The notes: generated by a model not told the origin, from the letters alone. 5,531 nt of DNA from Candidatus Roizmanbacteria bacterium RIFCSPHIGHO2_02_FULL_43_11 (GCA_001789515.1 MFZT01000045.1:10428-15958); one strand, 5' to 3'. Positions 1 through 5,152 are shown, numbered from the stretch's first letter. Translations and numbers: made by a program.

Positions 1-75
1 AAAGCCGCATTTTATGGATAATTCGGACTTAAAACAAGCTTTTTGGGGCTGTCCTAAAACGTGAGAACCAATATT

Positions 76-84
76 TGTTATAAT
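76..84 (+). promoter_or_regulatory. Extended -10 promoter of tRNA-Gly
   Basis: The string TGTTATAAT is a perfect TATAAT box preceded by the TG of an extended -10 element. Transcription would begin near position 91, about 7 nt before the tRNA. No convincing TTGACA-like -35 lies 15-19 bp upstream, which is normal for extended -10 promoters. The hydrolase downstream shows no promoter of its own, so this element probably drives both the tRNA and the hydrolase message. Confidence 0.65.
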
Positions 85-97
85 TGAGACGCCAACT

Positions 98-173
<76 letters not shown>

Positions 174-178
174 AATTC

Positions 179-982
179 ATGAATAACTTTAGAGCCTACG
201 GAAACCCTCCTTACTCCGCTGTTGTCGTTCATGGTGGACCAGGCACACCGGGAGGAATGAGACCCGTTGCTGAGGAATTATCCAAAACCGTCGGTGTCAT
301 TGAACCTTTTCAAACATTCGATACGATTTCTGATCAAATTGATGAACTTAGAAAGGTCATTGAGGAACACGCCCTATACCCCGTTTACTTAATCGGCTGG
401 TCATGGGGAGCTTGGTTATGCTACCTTCTTGCTGCTCAATACACAGATTTAGTCAAAAAACTAATTTTGGTAAGCAGTGGACCTTTTGAAGTTAGTTATG
501 CGAAAGGAATAATGAAGACTCGGCTCGAACGTCTTTCAATGACAGAAAAAATGAGGGTAGAAGAAATTATGAAGAGGCTCCAGAGCGGGAAAGCTGACAA
601 TATAGTGTTTAGTGAATTTAGTGAATTAATGGATCGAGCAGATTCCTATAGACCGATAGGGCAGACAAACGATAATGGCTTGGGGGGCTTGATTAACCCA
701 GCAGCACAATCGGAAATTTACGAAAGGGTATGGTCTGAAGCTGAAAAATTGAGGAAAAGCGGGAAATTGCTTGCGCAGGGCAAGAAAATCACTTGTCCAG
801 TGATTGCTATTCATGGAGATTATGACCTTCATCCAGCCGAAGGGGTCAGAAAACCGCTTTCTAAGATATTAAGCGATTTTCATTTTTATGTGATTGAGCA
901 TTGCGGCCACCATCCTTGGCTTGAGCAGGAAGCGAAGGACACGTTTTATATACTATTGAGACAGGAGATTAAAGTTTCCTGA
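179..982 (+). CDS. Alpha/beta-fold hydrolase
   Basis: A 267-residue soluble protein with the complete landmark set of alpha/beta hydrolases. HGGPG at residues 18-22 is the oxyanion-hole motif seen in the proline-iminopeptidase-like (S33) group. GWSWG at 73-77 is the nucleophile elbow with Ser75. HGDYD at 212-216 carries the likely catalytic acid Asp216, and CGHHPW carries the likely catalytic His244. The helical cap between about residues 105 and 200 probably decides the substrate, which cannot be read from sequence; esterase, lipase-like or peptidase activity are all possible. No signal peptide or membrane segment is visible, so it is cytoplasmic. The frame stays open upstream to 113, but those codons lie inside tRNA-Gly, so I take the ATG at 179. 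There is no Shine-Dalgarno sequence; the message probably arises by processing of the tRNA transcript. Confidence 0.93.
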   Translation: MNNFRAYGNPPYSAVVVHGGPGTPGGMRPVAEELSKTVGVIEPFQTFDTISDQIDELRKVIEEHALYPVYLIGWSWGAWLCYLLAAQYTDLVKKLILVSSGPFEVSYAKGIMKTRLERLSMTEKMRVEEIMKRLQSGKADNIVFSEFSELMDRADSYRPIGQTNDNGLGGLINPAAQSEIYERVWSEAEKLRKSGKLLAQGKKITCPVIAIHGDYDLHPAEGVRKPLSKILSDFHFYVIEHCGHHPWLEQEAKDTFYILLRQEIKVS

Positions 983-1022
983 TCTGTTAAATATTTGCTT
1001 GATGAGAAGATTATCATAAATT

Positions 1023-1409
1023 ATGCTGCAAAGTTGGTACAAAATTATTTTATACAGTGGTTCATTAACTGATCAGAAGGTCCTAAACTTATATCCACAT
1101 AAAGTAAAAAGGCAGTTGAAAAATCCGAATTGGGGAAATGTGGTAGAAGTTTATGTTAATCAAGATCAGCTCAAGGATATTCAGAAAGCTATGGTCAAGC
1201 ACTACACAGGACCAGAGCCATGGTATGCATCAGGACAGAACCTAAATGCAGACGAAGCCATCTGTGCGTTTGGTGCTGACGATGGAGAAAATGGAAAGGT
1301 TTTCATATTTCATTTCGATGATATGGATGCGTACAGAAGAGTGTTGAAATATGGCGAATCAAAAGGGATTCCCAGAAAAGTGATGGATTTTTTGGGGAAA
1401 GATGTTTAA
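1023..1409 (+). CDS. Hypothetical protein, 128 residues
   Basis: I do not recognise a family. The 128-residue product is mixed in character and rich in aromatic residues, with no signal peptide or membrane segment. An N-terminal stretch (SWYKIILYSG, residues 4-13) resembles a beta strand. Residues 40-60 read as a strand followed by a helix, residues 91-99 (GKVFIFHFD) as another strand, and residues 100-125 as a charged helix. This is a plausible small alpha/beta domain, cytoplasmic. The gap after the hydrolase is 40 bp. A TATCAT box at 1012-1017 places the predicted transcription start at the ATG, suggesting a leaderless message, although no -35 is evident; GAGAAG at 1004-1009 is too far away to be a normal ribosome-binding site. 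Codon use and frame length support a real gene, possibly co-transcribed with the hydrolase. Confidence 0.78.
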   Translation: MLQSWYKIILYSGSLTDQKVLNLYPHKVKRQLKNPNWGNVVEVYVNQDQLKDIQKAMVKHYTGPEPWYASGQNLNADEAICAFGADDGENGKVFIFHFDDMDAYRRVLKYGESKGIPRKVMDFLGKDV

Positions 1410-1427
1410 ATGACTGAGAGCTAGTTT

Positions 1428-1639
1428 TAGAAGTCATTTCAAAACCTTGATTGTGACGAAACAAGTTCATATTGATCGAAAAGCATGGGGTTTTTCGAGG
1501 CTGTAAGAACCATGTGACCTTCGGTCACAGAACCTTCCTGCTTCGCAGTAGTAAAAACTACTGTGAGAAAAACTGAATGCTTTGCAGCCAATATGGTAAC
1601 GGTGTTGCAGATATGATCATGGTTTTGAGATGACTTCTA
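1428..1639. repeat. 212-bp fold-back element with 19-bp terminal inverted repeats
   Basis: The left end reads TAGAAGTCATTTCAAAACC (1428-1446) and the right end GGTTTTGAGATGACTTCTA (1621-1639). They are inverted copies matching at 18 of 19 positions, and the one difference (T1438 against G1629) is still a U-G pair in RNA on this strand. After one T-T mismatch the pairing continues with 1448-1454 against 1613-1619. The element fills the gap between two convergent genes and has no ORF of its own; its right end overlaps the stop codon of the minus-strand gene. Both ends can be read as TA plus GAAGTC or GACTTC plus TA, the layout of an IS630/mariner-type MITE with a TA target duplication. A long-stemmed structured RNA, or a bidirectional transcription barrier, are alternatives. 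The repeat is seen directly; its role is inferred. Confidence 0.6.
1476..1589 (+). other. Hairpin cluster with potential pseudoknot
   Basis: Five short perfect helices crowd into about 115 nt inside the fold-back element. They are TCGAAAA/TTTTCGA (1476-1482 with 1492-1498), TGTGACC/GGTCACA with a TTC loop (1513-1529), CTGC/GCAG with a TTC loop (1538-1548), CAGTAGT/ACTACTG with an AAAA loop (1546-1563), and AAAGCAT/ATGCTTT (1480-1486 with 1577-1583). GGCTG/CAGCC (1499-1503 with 1585-1589) would cross the last of these, as in a pseudoknot. Two pairs of helices overlap and so exclude one another. I see no match to tmRNA, RNase P RNA, SRP RNA or a known ribozyme core. It could be a structured RNA or simply a decayed palindrome-rich spacer. 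Confidence 0.35.
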
Positions 1640-1644
1640 GTCAT
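1630..1644. repeat. Short hairpin over the 3' end of the 135-residue gene
   Basis: ATGACT (1630-1635) and AGTCAT (1639-1644) form a perfect 6-bp stem with loop TCT. The stem spans the minus-strand stop codon (1637-1639) and overlaps the right end of the 212-bp fold-back element. No T-tract follows on either strand, so it is not a standard intrinsic terminator, but it fits the pattern in this window of a palindrome at the end of each minus-strand gene. Confidence 0.4.
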
Positions 1645-2044
1645 ACATGCTTATCACTACGTCATGAAAAGCCTGACTAAGCGCTTCTGCCACGATTTGT
1701 TGATCTGCTACTCCCTTTTCGTCAATAACCTGCAGACGCACATCACTGCACAAGTCCGAACCGGGAACTATTGATCTCCCATTTACCAGTACTTTAAACA
1801 TTAACCCATCCTGTAGTGGAGTGGGTTGTAGCTCATATTGCACGTGTCCATTCTGACGCTCCTCCGTGATATTGAGCTGACCCTGCAGACCCCGCTTTAA
1901 TCGAGAGACTAGGTCCTCACCGCTTACCTGACTCTCTGGAAAAGGTATAACCTTTTCATACAGGACCCCAAACGGGCACCGAAAGGTTTCAAATCTAAAG
2001 TCGGGTTGCGAACGATTTCCCGGAAGGAGTGAGTCCACCATCAT
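1637..2044 (-). CDS. Hypothetical protein, 135 residues
   Basis: I cannot assign a family. From the ATG at 2044 the product is a 135-residue soluble protein without signal peptide or membrane segments. Its pattern alternates likely beta strands (residues 17-34 and 66-92) with helices (about 42-56 and 114-130) and has Cys23 and Cys99. I chose this start because TACAAT at 2051-2056 sits exactly where a leaderless promoter would start transcription on this ATG. The frame is open up to a TTG at 2161 (174 residues), which would overlap the transporter stop by 14 bp. That longer form would translate straight through a hairpin repeat (residues 20-30 of the long form, QGPSCSMTDLV) and has no ribosome-binding site. 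An ATG inside the repeat at 2089 is a third option. The stop TAG lies inside the fold-back element downstream. Confidence 0.72.
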   Translation of the reverse strand: MMVDSLLPGNRSQPDFRFETFRCPFGVLYEKVIPFPESQVSGEDLVSRLKRGLQGQLNITEERQNGHVQYELQPTPLQDGLMFKVLVNGRSIVPGSDLCSDVRLQVIDEKGVADQQIVAEALSQAFHDVVISMYD

Positions 2045-2050
2045 ATAGTC

Positions 2051-2079
2051 ATTGTAGACATATGTACGGACTTGCACAA
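2051..2079 (-). promoter_or_regulatory. Predicted leaderless promoter of the 135-residue gene
   Basis: On the minus strand the -10 candidate is TACAAT (2051-2056, five of six consensus positions). The -35 candidate is TTGTGC (2074-2079, only TTG conserved), with a 17-bp spacer. Counting 7 nt from the -10 puts transcription start at the A of the ATG at 2044. The -35 lies on the edge of the hairpin repeat. The spacing is ideal but the -35 is weak. Confidence 0.45.
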
Positions 2080-2109
2080 GGTCCGTCATGGAACATGACG
2101 GACCTTGTG
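2075..2109. repeat. Hairpin repeat copy 1 (16-bp stem, GAA loop)
   Basis: A perfect 16-bp stem, CACAAGGTCCGTCATG (2075-2090) with its complement (2094-2109), around the loop GAA. Thirty bases (2079-2108) are identical to copy 2 near 3350, read on the opposite strand. It lies between the transporter stop (2148) and the ATG at 2044. A further partial inverted copy of one arm (CGGACTTG, 2067-2074) sits directly beside it. There is no T-tract on either side, so it does not look like a standard intrinsic terminator. It behaves like a dispersed palindromic (REP-like) element. Confidence 0.85.
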
Positions 2110-2147
2110 TGATGTCGGTAGCAAAACCAATGCTGGATGCTTTCCAT

Positions 2148-3299
2148 TTAAAATGCGCCAAGAATGGTCAAGATCGCACCTACACTATAGACTCCAATAA
2201 GTATTACACCTGCTAATGACATGCGTCCCATCGTAAATTCTGGTCTGCGAGTTCCATCTTTTTGAGCCTTCCAATAGGATGTAATAACTATGATGTTTTG
2301 GATACCTAAAATAACCCCACCGACAATTCCTAGTATCCCAATGAAATTTCTTGCCCCCAGCACAAAAAGAGTCAGAGGAATCGCCATAGCAGTCAACCAC
2401 GCTTTGAAACGGGGAAATTGATAATCATATTGAAAAACTCGCCTCATGGAGAGCCCAATTGTTATAAAGCTCGTAGAGATCGTAAACATTGCAAGTCCAT
2501 TTCCCAGGACTCGCATTATGCTCCCGACCTTATTACCCAATCCGATCGTTGCAATTTGCGTTGTGTGAGCTCCGGTCACGCCAAGCACAAGCCATAAAAA
2601 TCCTGCATACATAACAAATATGATCAAATTTGCCGCTAAGATAACGAGAGGCATGCGTCTTTCAAATTTTTGCATCTGTTCCCTAATCTGTGGTATCACT
2701 GATGTTCCACTTAGAGCAAATAAAATAACCCCATAGGGAATTATAAAGTCACGCGAGGGAGTGTATATAAGATTTTGAGTATCAACATGTGGCTGCGCTG
2801 TCAAACCAATCAGAAAAAAGATCACAGATATAGCTAGGGTCATGAGTAATTCAATAACCCTGACTGCCTCAACACCTCGATAAATAATATACCCAGCAAT
2901 GATGAAAAAGGTCAGGCTCCAAGCTGTTGCAGAACCCCCAAATAATGCCTGTACAATGTATCCCTGGGCAATAATTTGGACAAGCATTACACCATAGCCA
3001 CCTATGATCCCTATAAGGAATGCTATCAGCTTTGTTGAGGCTCCTAAATATAGTCCACCGTAACCCGGAATTTCGTGGTTTCCTCGAGTACGTAAAGTTA
3101 CCTCAGAAAACATAAGAAGGAGAACAATATTTACTAGAGTCAGCGCAATAAGCATTAATAGACCTGGGATAAAGCCAACCTTAGATACTGCATACGGCAT
3201 TCCAAGAATTCCAACCCCAACGATACTACCAACCAGCGTAGCGGTTGCTTCTGCAAACTGTAGCTTTGGATTGTGGAAAATCCGGCCAAATTCTTTCAT
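2148..3299 (-). CDS. Amino-acid permease-like transporter, 11 TM helices
   Basis: A 383-residue polytopic inner-membrane protein. Hydrophobic segments fall near residues 18-38, 45-65, 91-115, 127-141, 149-166, 186-204, 217-240, 263-283, 298-315, 319-341 and 362-382, which gives 11 helices. The first holds GSIVGVGILGMPYA (24-37), the glycine-rich broken-helix substrate motif of the APC superfamily, most like the aromatic amino acid (HAAAP, Trp/Tyr permease) branch that also has 11 helices and about 400 residues. It probably takes up an amino acid in symport with a cation, but the substrate cannot be read. The frame opens at a TTG (3338) inside a hairpin repeat; I chose the ATG at 3299 because a -10 box lies exactly 7 nt before it and the hydrophilic N-terminus then has normal length. 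Identical inverted hairpin repeats bracket the gene on both sides. Confidence 0.9.
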   Translation of the reverse strand: MKEFGRIFHNPKLQFAEATATLVGSIVGVGILGMPYAVSKVGFIPGLLMLIALTLVNIVLLLMFSEVTLRTRGNHEIPGYGGLYLGASTKLIAFLIGIIGGYGVMLVQIIAQGYIVQALFGGSATAWSLTFFIIAGYIIYRGVEAVRVIELLMTLAISVIFFLIGLTAQPHVDTQNLIYTPSRDFIIPYGVILFALSGTSVIPQIREQMQKFERRMPLVILAANLIIFVMYAGFLWLVLGVTGAHTTQIATIGLGNKVGSIMRVLGNGLAMFTISTSFITIGLSMRRVFQYDYQFPRFKAWLTAMAIPLTLFVLGARNFIGILGIVGGVILGIQNIIVITSYWKAQKDGTRRPEFTMGRMSLAGVILIGVYSVGAILTILGAF

Positions 3300-3305
3300 G
3301 AAATT

Positions 3306-3335
3306 ATTATGAAATATATGATGTCGATCATGCAA
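3306..3335 (-). promoter_or_regulatory. Predicted leaderless promoter of the transporter
   Basis: On the minus strand the -10 candidate is CATAAT (3306-3311, five of six) and the -35 candidate TTGCAT (3330-3335, TTG conserved), with an 18-bp spacer. Transcription would begin at the A of the ATG at 3299. The -35 abuts the hairpin repeat. There is no Shine-Dalgarno sequence in the short AT-rich stretch before the ATG. The geometry matches that of the other minus-strand genes. Confidence 0.5.
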
Positions 3336-3337
3336 CA

Positions 3338-3364
3338 AGGTCCGTCATGTTCCATGACGGACCT
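3338..3364. repeat. Hairpin repeat copy 2 (12-bp stem, TTC loop)
   Basis: A perfect 12-bp stem, AGGTCCGTCATG (3338-3349) with its complement (3353-3364), around the loop TTC. Read on the minus strand, 3364-3335 is identical over 30 bases to copy 1 at 2079-2108, so the two copies are inverted relative to each other and enclose the transporter gene. The outer part of the stem found in copy 1 is lost here where the repeat meets the recombinase coding region. The repeat encodes the last five residues (VRHGT) and the TGA of the recombinase. Confidence 0.85.
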
Positions 3365-4340
3365 CCTCGACCTCCCCACCCTCAAAATTTCCGGAGTGGA
3401 ATTTGCGATGGATCTCTTTGAGCCTAAGGTTCGTCACGTGCGTATAGATCTGGGTCGTGGAGATATTCTTATGCCCGAGCATTTCCTGGACGGATCGGAT
3501 GTCTGCGCCATGTTGCAAAAGATCTGTGGCAAACGAGTGTCGTATGGCATGAGGACCGACTCGTTTCACAATGCCAGCTTGAAGCCGGCAGCGGTCGACA
3601 ATGCGTTCCACTGATCGCGTTGTTAGTCTAAAAGCACTGACATCAAGAGCATTTGCTGGTTTGGGGCCTGAGTATCGTATAAAAAGAGGCTTGTATGGGT
3701 CATCGCGAGCAATAAGGTAGACTTTTACAGCCTGCTTGGCGGCTTCGGTTAAAAAGACAACGCGAGTGTGACCTCCTTTTCCCATTACGCTAAATTCTCC
3801 TTCCTTCAGATTGACCTGGTCGCGGTTGAGACTTACAAGTTCTGAGACACGAAGGCCAGTAGAGAAGAGAAGTTGCAGAATTGCGTGGTCACGTTTTCCC
3901 TGAACGGTGGATGTATCAGGGCTCTGGATCAGCCTTACCACCTCTTCATTGTGCAAAAACTTAATGGTTCTTTCGCTTGTTTTTCCTAGGTCAATTTGTT
4001 CAGGGGACAATGCGTGATATCCTTTTCGTATAAGAAAACGAAAAAAGCTTCTTAATGCGACAAGAAAATAATTTTGTGTTTGACGCTTGAGAGCACCTTT
4101 ATAAGGGTTAATGTAGACATTCGAAAGGTAAAGTCGAAAGTTACGAATTGTCTCTTCAGTAATGTCAGAAACAATAATGTTTGCTGCATCGCTGGTTTGG
4201 CCAGACATGAGCCATGAGTAAAAAAATTCAAGGTAATACGCATACATGCGCACAGTGCGTTGAGATAGGTTTTTATCTAATTCACAGTATTCAAGGAAGC
4301 GTTGGATTGCCTCCCGCACGTCAATGTTCTTATCAGACAT
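3345..4340 (-). CDS. Tyrosine recombinase, XerC/XerD-like integrase
   Basis: A 331-residue DNA-breaking-rejoining enzyme of the tyrosine recombinase family. Residues about 5-110 form the helical SAM-like core-binding domain and 125-315 the catalytic domain. All six catalytic positions are present: Arg164 (TGLRVSEL), Lys188 (MGKGGHTR), His264 and Arg267 (HAIRHSF), His290 (LGHKNIS) and the nucleophile Tyr299 (QIYTH). It should act on short paired recognition sites, either as the cell's Xer-type chromosome resolution enzyme or as the integrase of a mobile element; it is slightly longer than typical XerC/D. The frame is open to a GTG at 4439, but the extra N-terminus is hydrophobic and unlike the family. 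The ATG at 4340 has a good promoter placed for leaderless transcription; the ATG at 4358 is an alternative. The tail after residue 316 (acidic, ending VRHGT) is formed partly by a palindromic repeat. Confidence 0.93.
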   Translation of the reverse strand: MSDKNIDVREAIQRFLEYCELDKNLSQRTVRMYAYYLEFFYSWLMSGQTSDAANIIVSDITEETIRNFRLYLSNVYINPYKGALKRQTQNYFLVALRSFFRFLIRKGYHALSPEQIDLGKTSERTIKFLHNEEVVRLIQSPDTSTVQGKRDHAILQLLFSTGLRVSELVSLNRDQVNLKEGEFSVMGKGGHTRVVFLTEAAKQAVKVYLIARDDPYKPLFIRYSGPKPANALDVSAFRLTTRSVERIVDRCRLQAGIVKRVGPHAIRHSFATDLLQHGADIRSVQEMLGHKNISTTQIYTHVTNLRLKEIHRKFHSGNFEGGEVEEVRHGT

Positions 4341-4346
4341 ACATAC

Positions 4347-4375
4347 ATTAAACGACATTAAACAGAAGATGGCAA
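4347..4375 (-). promoter_or_regulatory. Predicted leaderless promoter of the recombinase
   Basis: On the minus strand the -35 is TTGCCA (4370-4375, five of six) and the -10 TTTAAT (4347-4352, five of six), separated by exactly 17 bp. The predicted start of transcription is the A of the ATG at 4340. A second GTTTAATGT copy overlaps the spacer. It is among the best promoter matches in the window and decides the start codon choice. Confidence 0.65.
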
Positions 4376-4439
4376 GAAAAAGATGTGAGGGGTAGAAGGA
4401 TAGAGAGCGTAGAAGTGGGGGGTAGGTTGAGTAGCCCAC
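4376..4439. other. Purine/pyrimidine-biased spacer upstream of the recombinase
   Basis: The plus strand is almost all purine here, with runs of G (GAGGGG, TGGGGGG) and AGA-type repeats; the minus strand is the matching pyrimidine tract. It lies between the AACTAGTT array and the recombinase promoter. I see no gene in it. The hydrophobic open frame through it (GTG at 4439 to 4341) looks like a consequence of the pyrimidine bias rather than coding sequence. Confidence 0.4.
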
Positions 4440-4482
4440 CTAGTTCAACTAGTTATACTGGTTTTAACTAGTTGAACTAGTT
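4440..4482. repeat. AACTAGTT palindromic array, 16-bp inverted repeat
   Basis: Two 16-bp arms, CTAGTTCAACTAGTTA (4440-4455) and its exact complement (4465-4480), flank a 9-nt loop. Each arm is internally symmetrical, so the 8-bp palindrome AACTAGTT occurs three times (4447-4454, 4466-4473, 4475-4482) with a fourth partial copy at 4440. It starts at the stop codon of the 189-residue gene and precedes the recombinase promoter by about 65 bp. There is no T-tract, so an operator array or recombinase recognition site is at least as likely as a terminator; the function is inferred. Confidence 0.75.
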
Positions 4483-5050
4483 AGTTTCCATGTGGATATA
4501 TACCAAGGATATATGCAATTTCTCGCTGAGCAAGTTCCAAAGGTATTTTTGAATGTAGGATAATTGAGGCAAATGTTGCGCAGGATGGATCTTGAAGAGA
4601 AGCGCTCAGAGCGTATACAGCAATTGGAGCTCCATTTATTCTGCCATCCAGAGCAAGAACTGATTCCACCCAACTCCAATCGCACTTATGAAGCCCACCC
4701 GTGTAACGAAGCACCCCTGGAATTTGTGGTGCAAGTATGCCTGCTAGAAAACTATTCGGGTCCACTAGTTGGCCCTGAAAGGAAAATTCTGCGCCTTGCC
4801 ATAGTCCTAGCTCCAAACCCAACGGACCCATCTCCTTTGGAATACCACACCACTCCGAAGGGACAAATAGTCCTCCGACATGAACGGCCTTTTGTCCATG
4901 GAATGGATTGCCTGTATAATCCAAGGTGGGTGCTCCCGGCATGATGGCTGCGCTATCTAATGAATATGTTCTATAGCCCGTTGCTTCACCCTGCAGTATT
5001 TCCTCTATAGCTGCAAGACGATGGGATCTATGACTCGATCGTTCACTCAT
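4481..5050 (-). CDS. Hypothetical protein, 189 residues
   Basis: I do not recognise a family. The product is a 189-residue soluble protein without signal peptide or membrane helices. Residues 1-25 are charged and likely helical. Residues 30-125 are rich in Gly, Pro and aromatics (for example GPLGLELGLWQGAEF, 76-90), suggesting a compact beta-rich domain. Residues 143-165 could be a hydrophobic core segment followed by a helix at 168-184. Cysteines are at 68, 123 and 157. The ATG at 5050 is preceded by the best-matching promoter in the window, with only a 5-6 nt leader. The stop TAA overlaps the AACTAGTT array. The adjacent recombinase reads in the same direction but has its own promoter, so a functional link is possible but unproven. 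Confidence 0.8.
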   Translation of the reverse strand: MSERSSHRSHRLAAIEEILQGEATGYRTYSLDSAAIMPGAPTLDYTGNPFHGQKAVHVGGLFVPSEWCGIPKEMGPLGLELGLWQGAEFSFQGQLVDPNSFLAGILAPQIPGVLRYTGGLHKCDWSWVESVLALDGRINGAPIAVYALSASLQDPSCATFASIILHSKIPLELAQREIAYILGIYPHGN

Positions 5051-5062
5051 GATATGGAGCGT

Positions 5063-5091
5063 ATTATATACCCGTATTGCATTCTCAGCAA
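5063..5091 (-). promoter_or_regulatory. Promoter of the 189-residue gene
   Basis: On the minus strand a perfect TATAAT (5063-5068) lies 17 bp after TTGCTG (5086-5091). Transcription would start near 5055-5056, leaving a 5-6 nt leader before the ATG at 5050 and no room for a Shine-Dalgarno sequence. This is a near-leaderless arrangement like those of the other minus-strand genes. Confidence 0.7.
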
Positions 5092-5152
5092 TAAAATCGT
5101 TGTGCTGCTACGGCCGGAAAGATTGCAAAGATTACAATTATAGAAGTAGATT

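Noticed and set aside
2..64. Open stretch at the window start ending in TGA at 62-64
   Set aside because: Too short to judge; another frame ends at TAA 19-21, and nothing distinguishes the tail of an upstream gene from chance.
626..832. Minus-strand ORF inside the hydrolase
   Set aside because: Antisense shadow of a well-supported gene.
1441..1465. CGAAAC string suggesting a hammerhead ribozyme core
   Set aside because: No CTGANGA partner is found at a usable distance; the nearest candidates lack essential core bases.
2075..3364. CRISPR array from the two palindromic repeats
   Set aside because: Only two inverted copies, over a kilobase apart with a gene between them; no regular spacers and no cas genes.
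3273..3614. Plus-strand ORF antisense to the recombinase, carrying the hairpin-encoded QGPSCSMTDL
   Set aside because: Fully antisense to the conserved catalytic end of the recombinase; the shared peptide is explained by the repeat.
4440..4480. Classical intrinsic terminator after the 189-residue gene
   Set aside because: The stem is AT-rich and no T-tract follows on the minus strand, so I list it as a palindromic array instead.
4564..4944. Plus-strand ORF of 126 codons antisense to the 189-residue gene
   Set aside because: The minus-strand frame is longer and has a perfect TATAAT promoter; the plus frame has none and is proline- and charge-skewed like a shadow.
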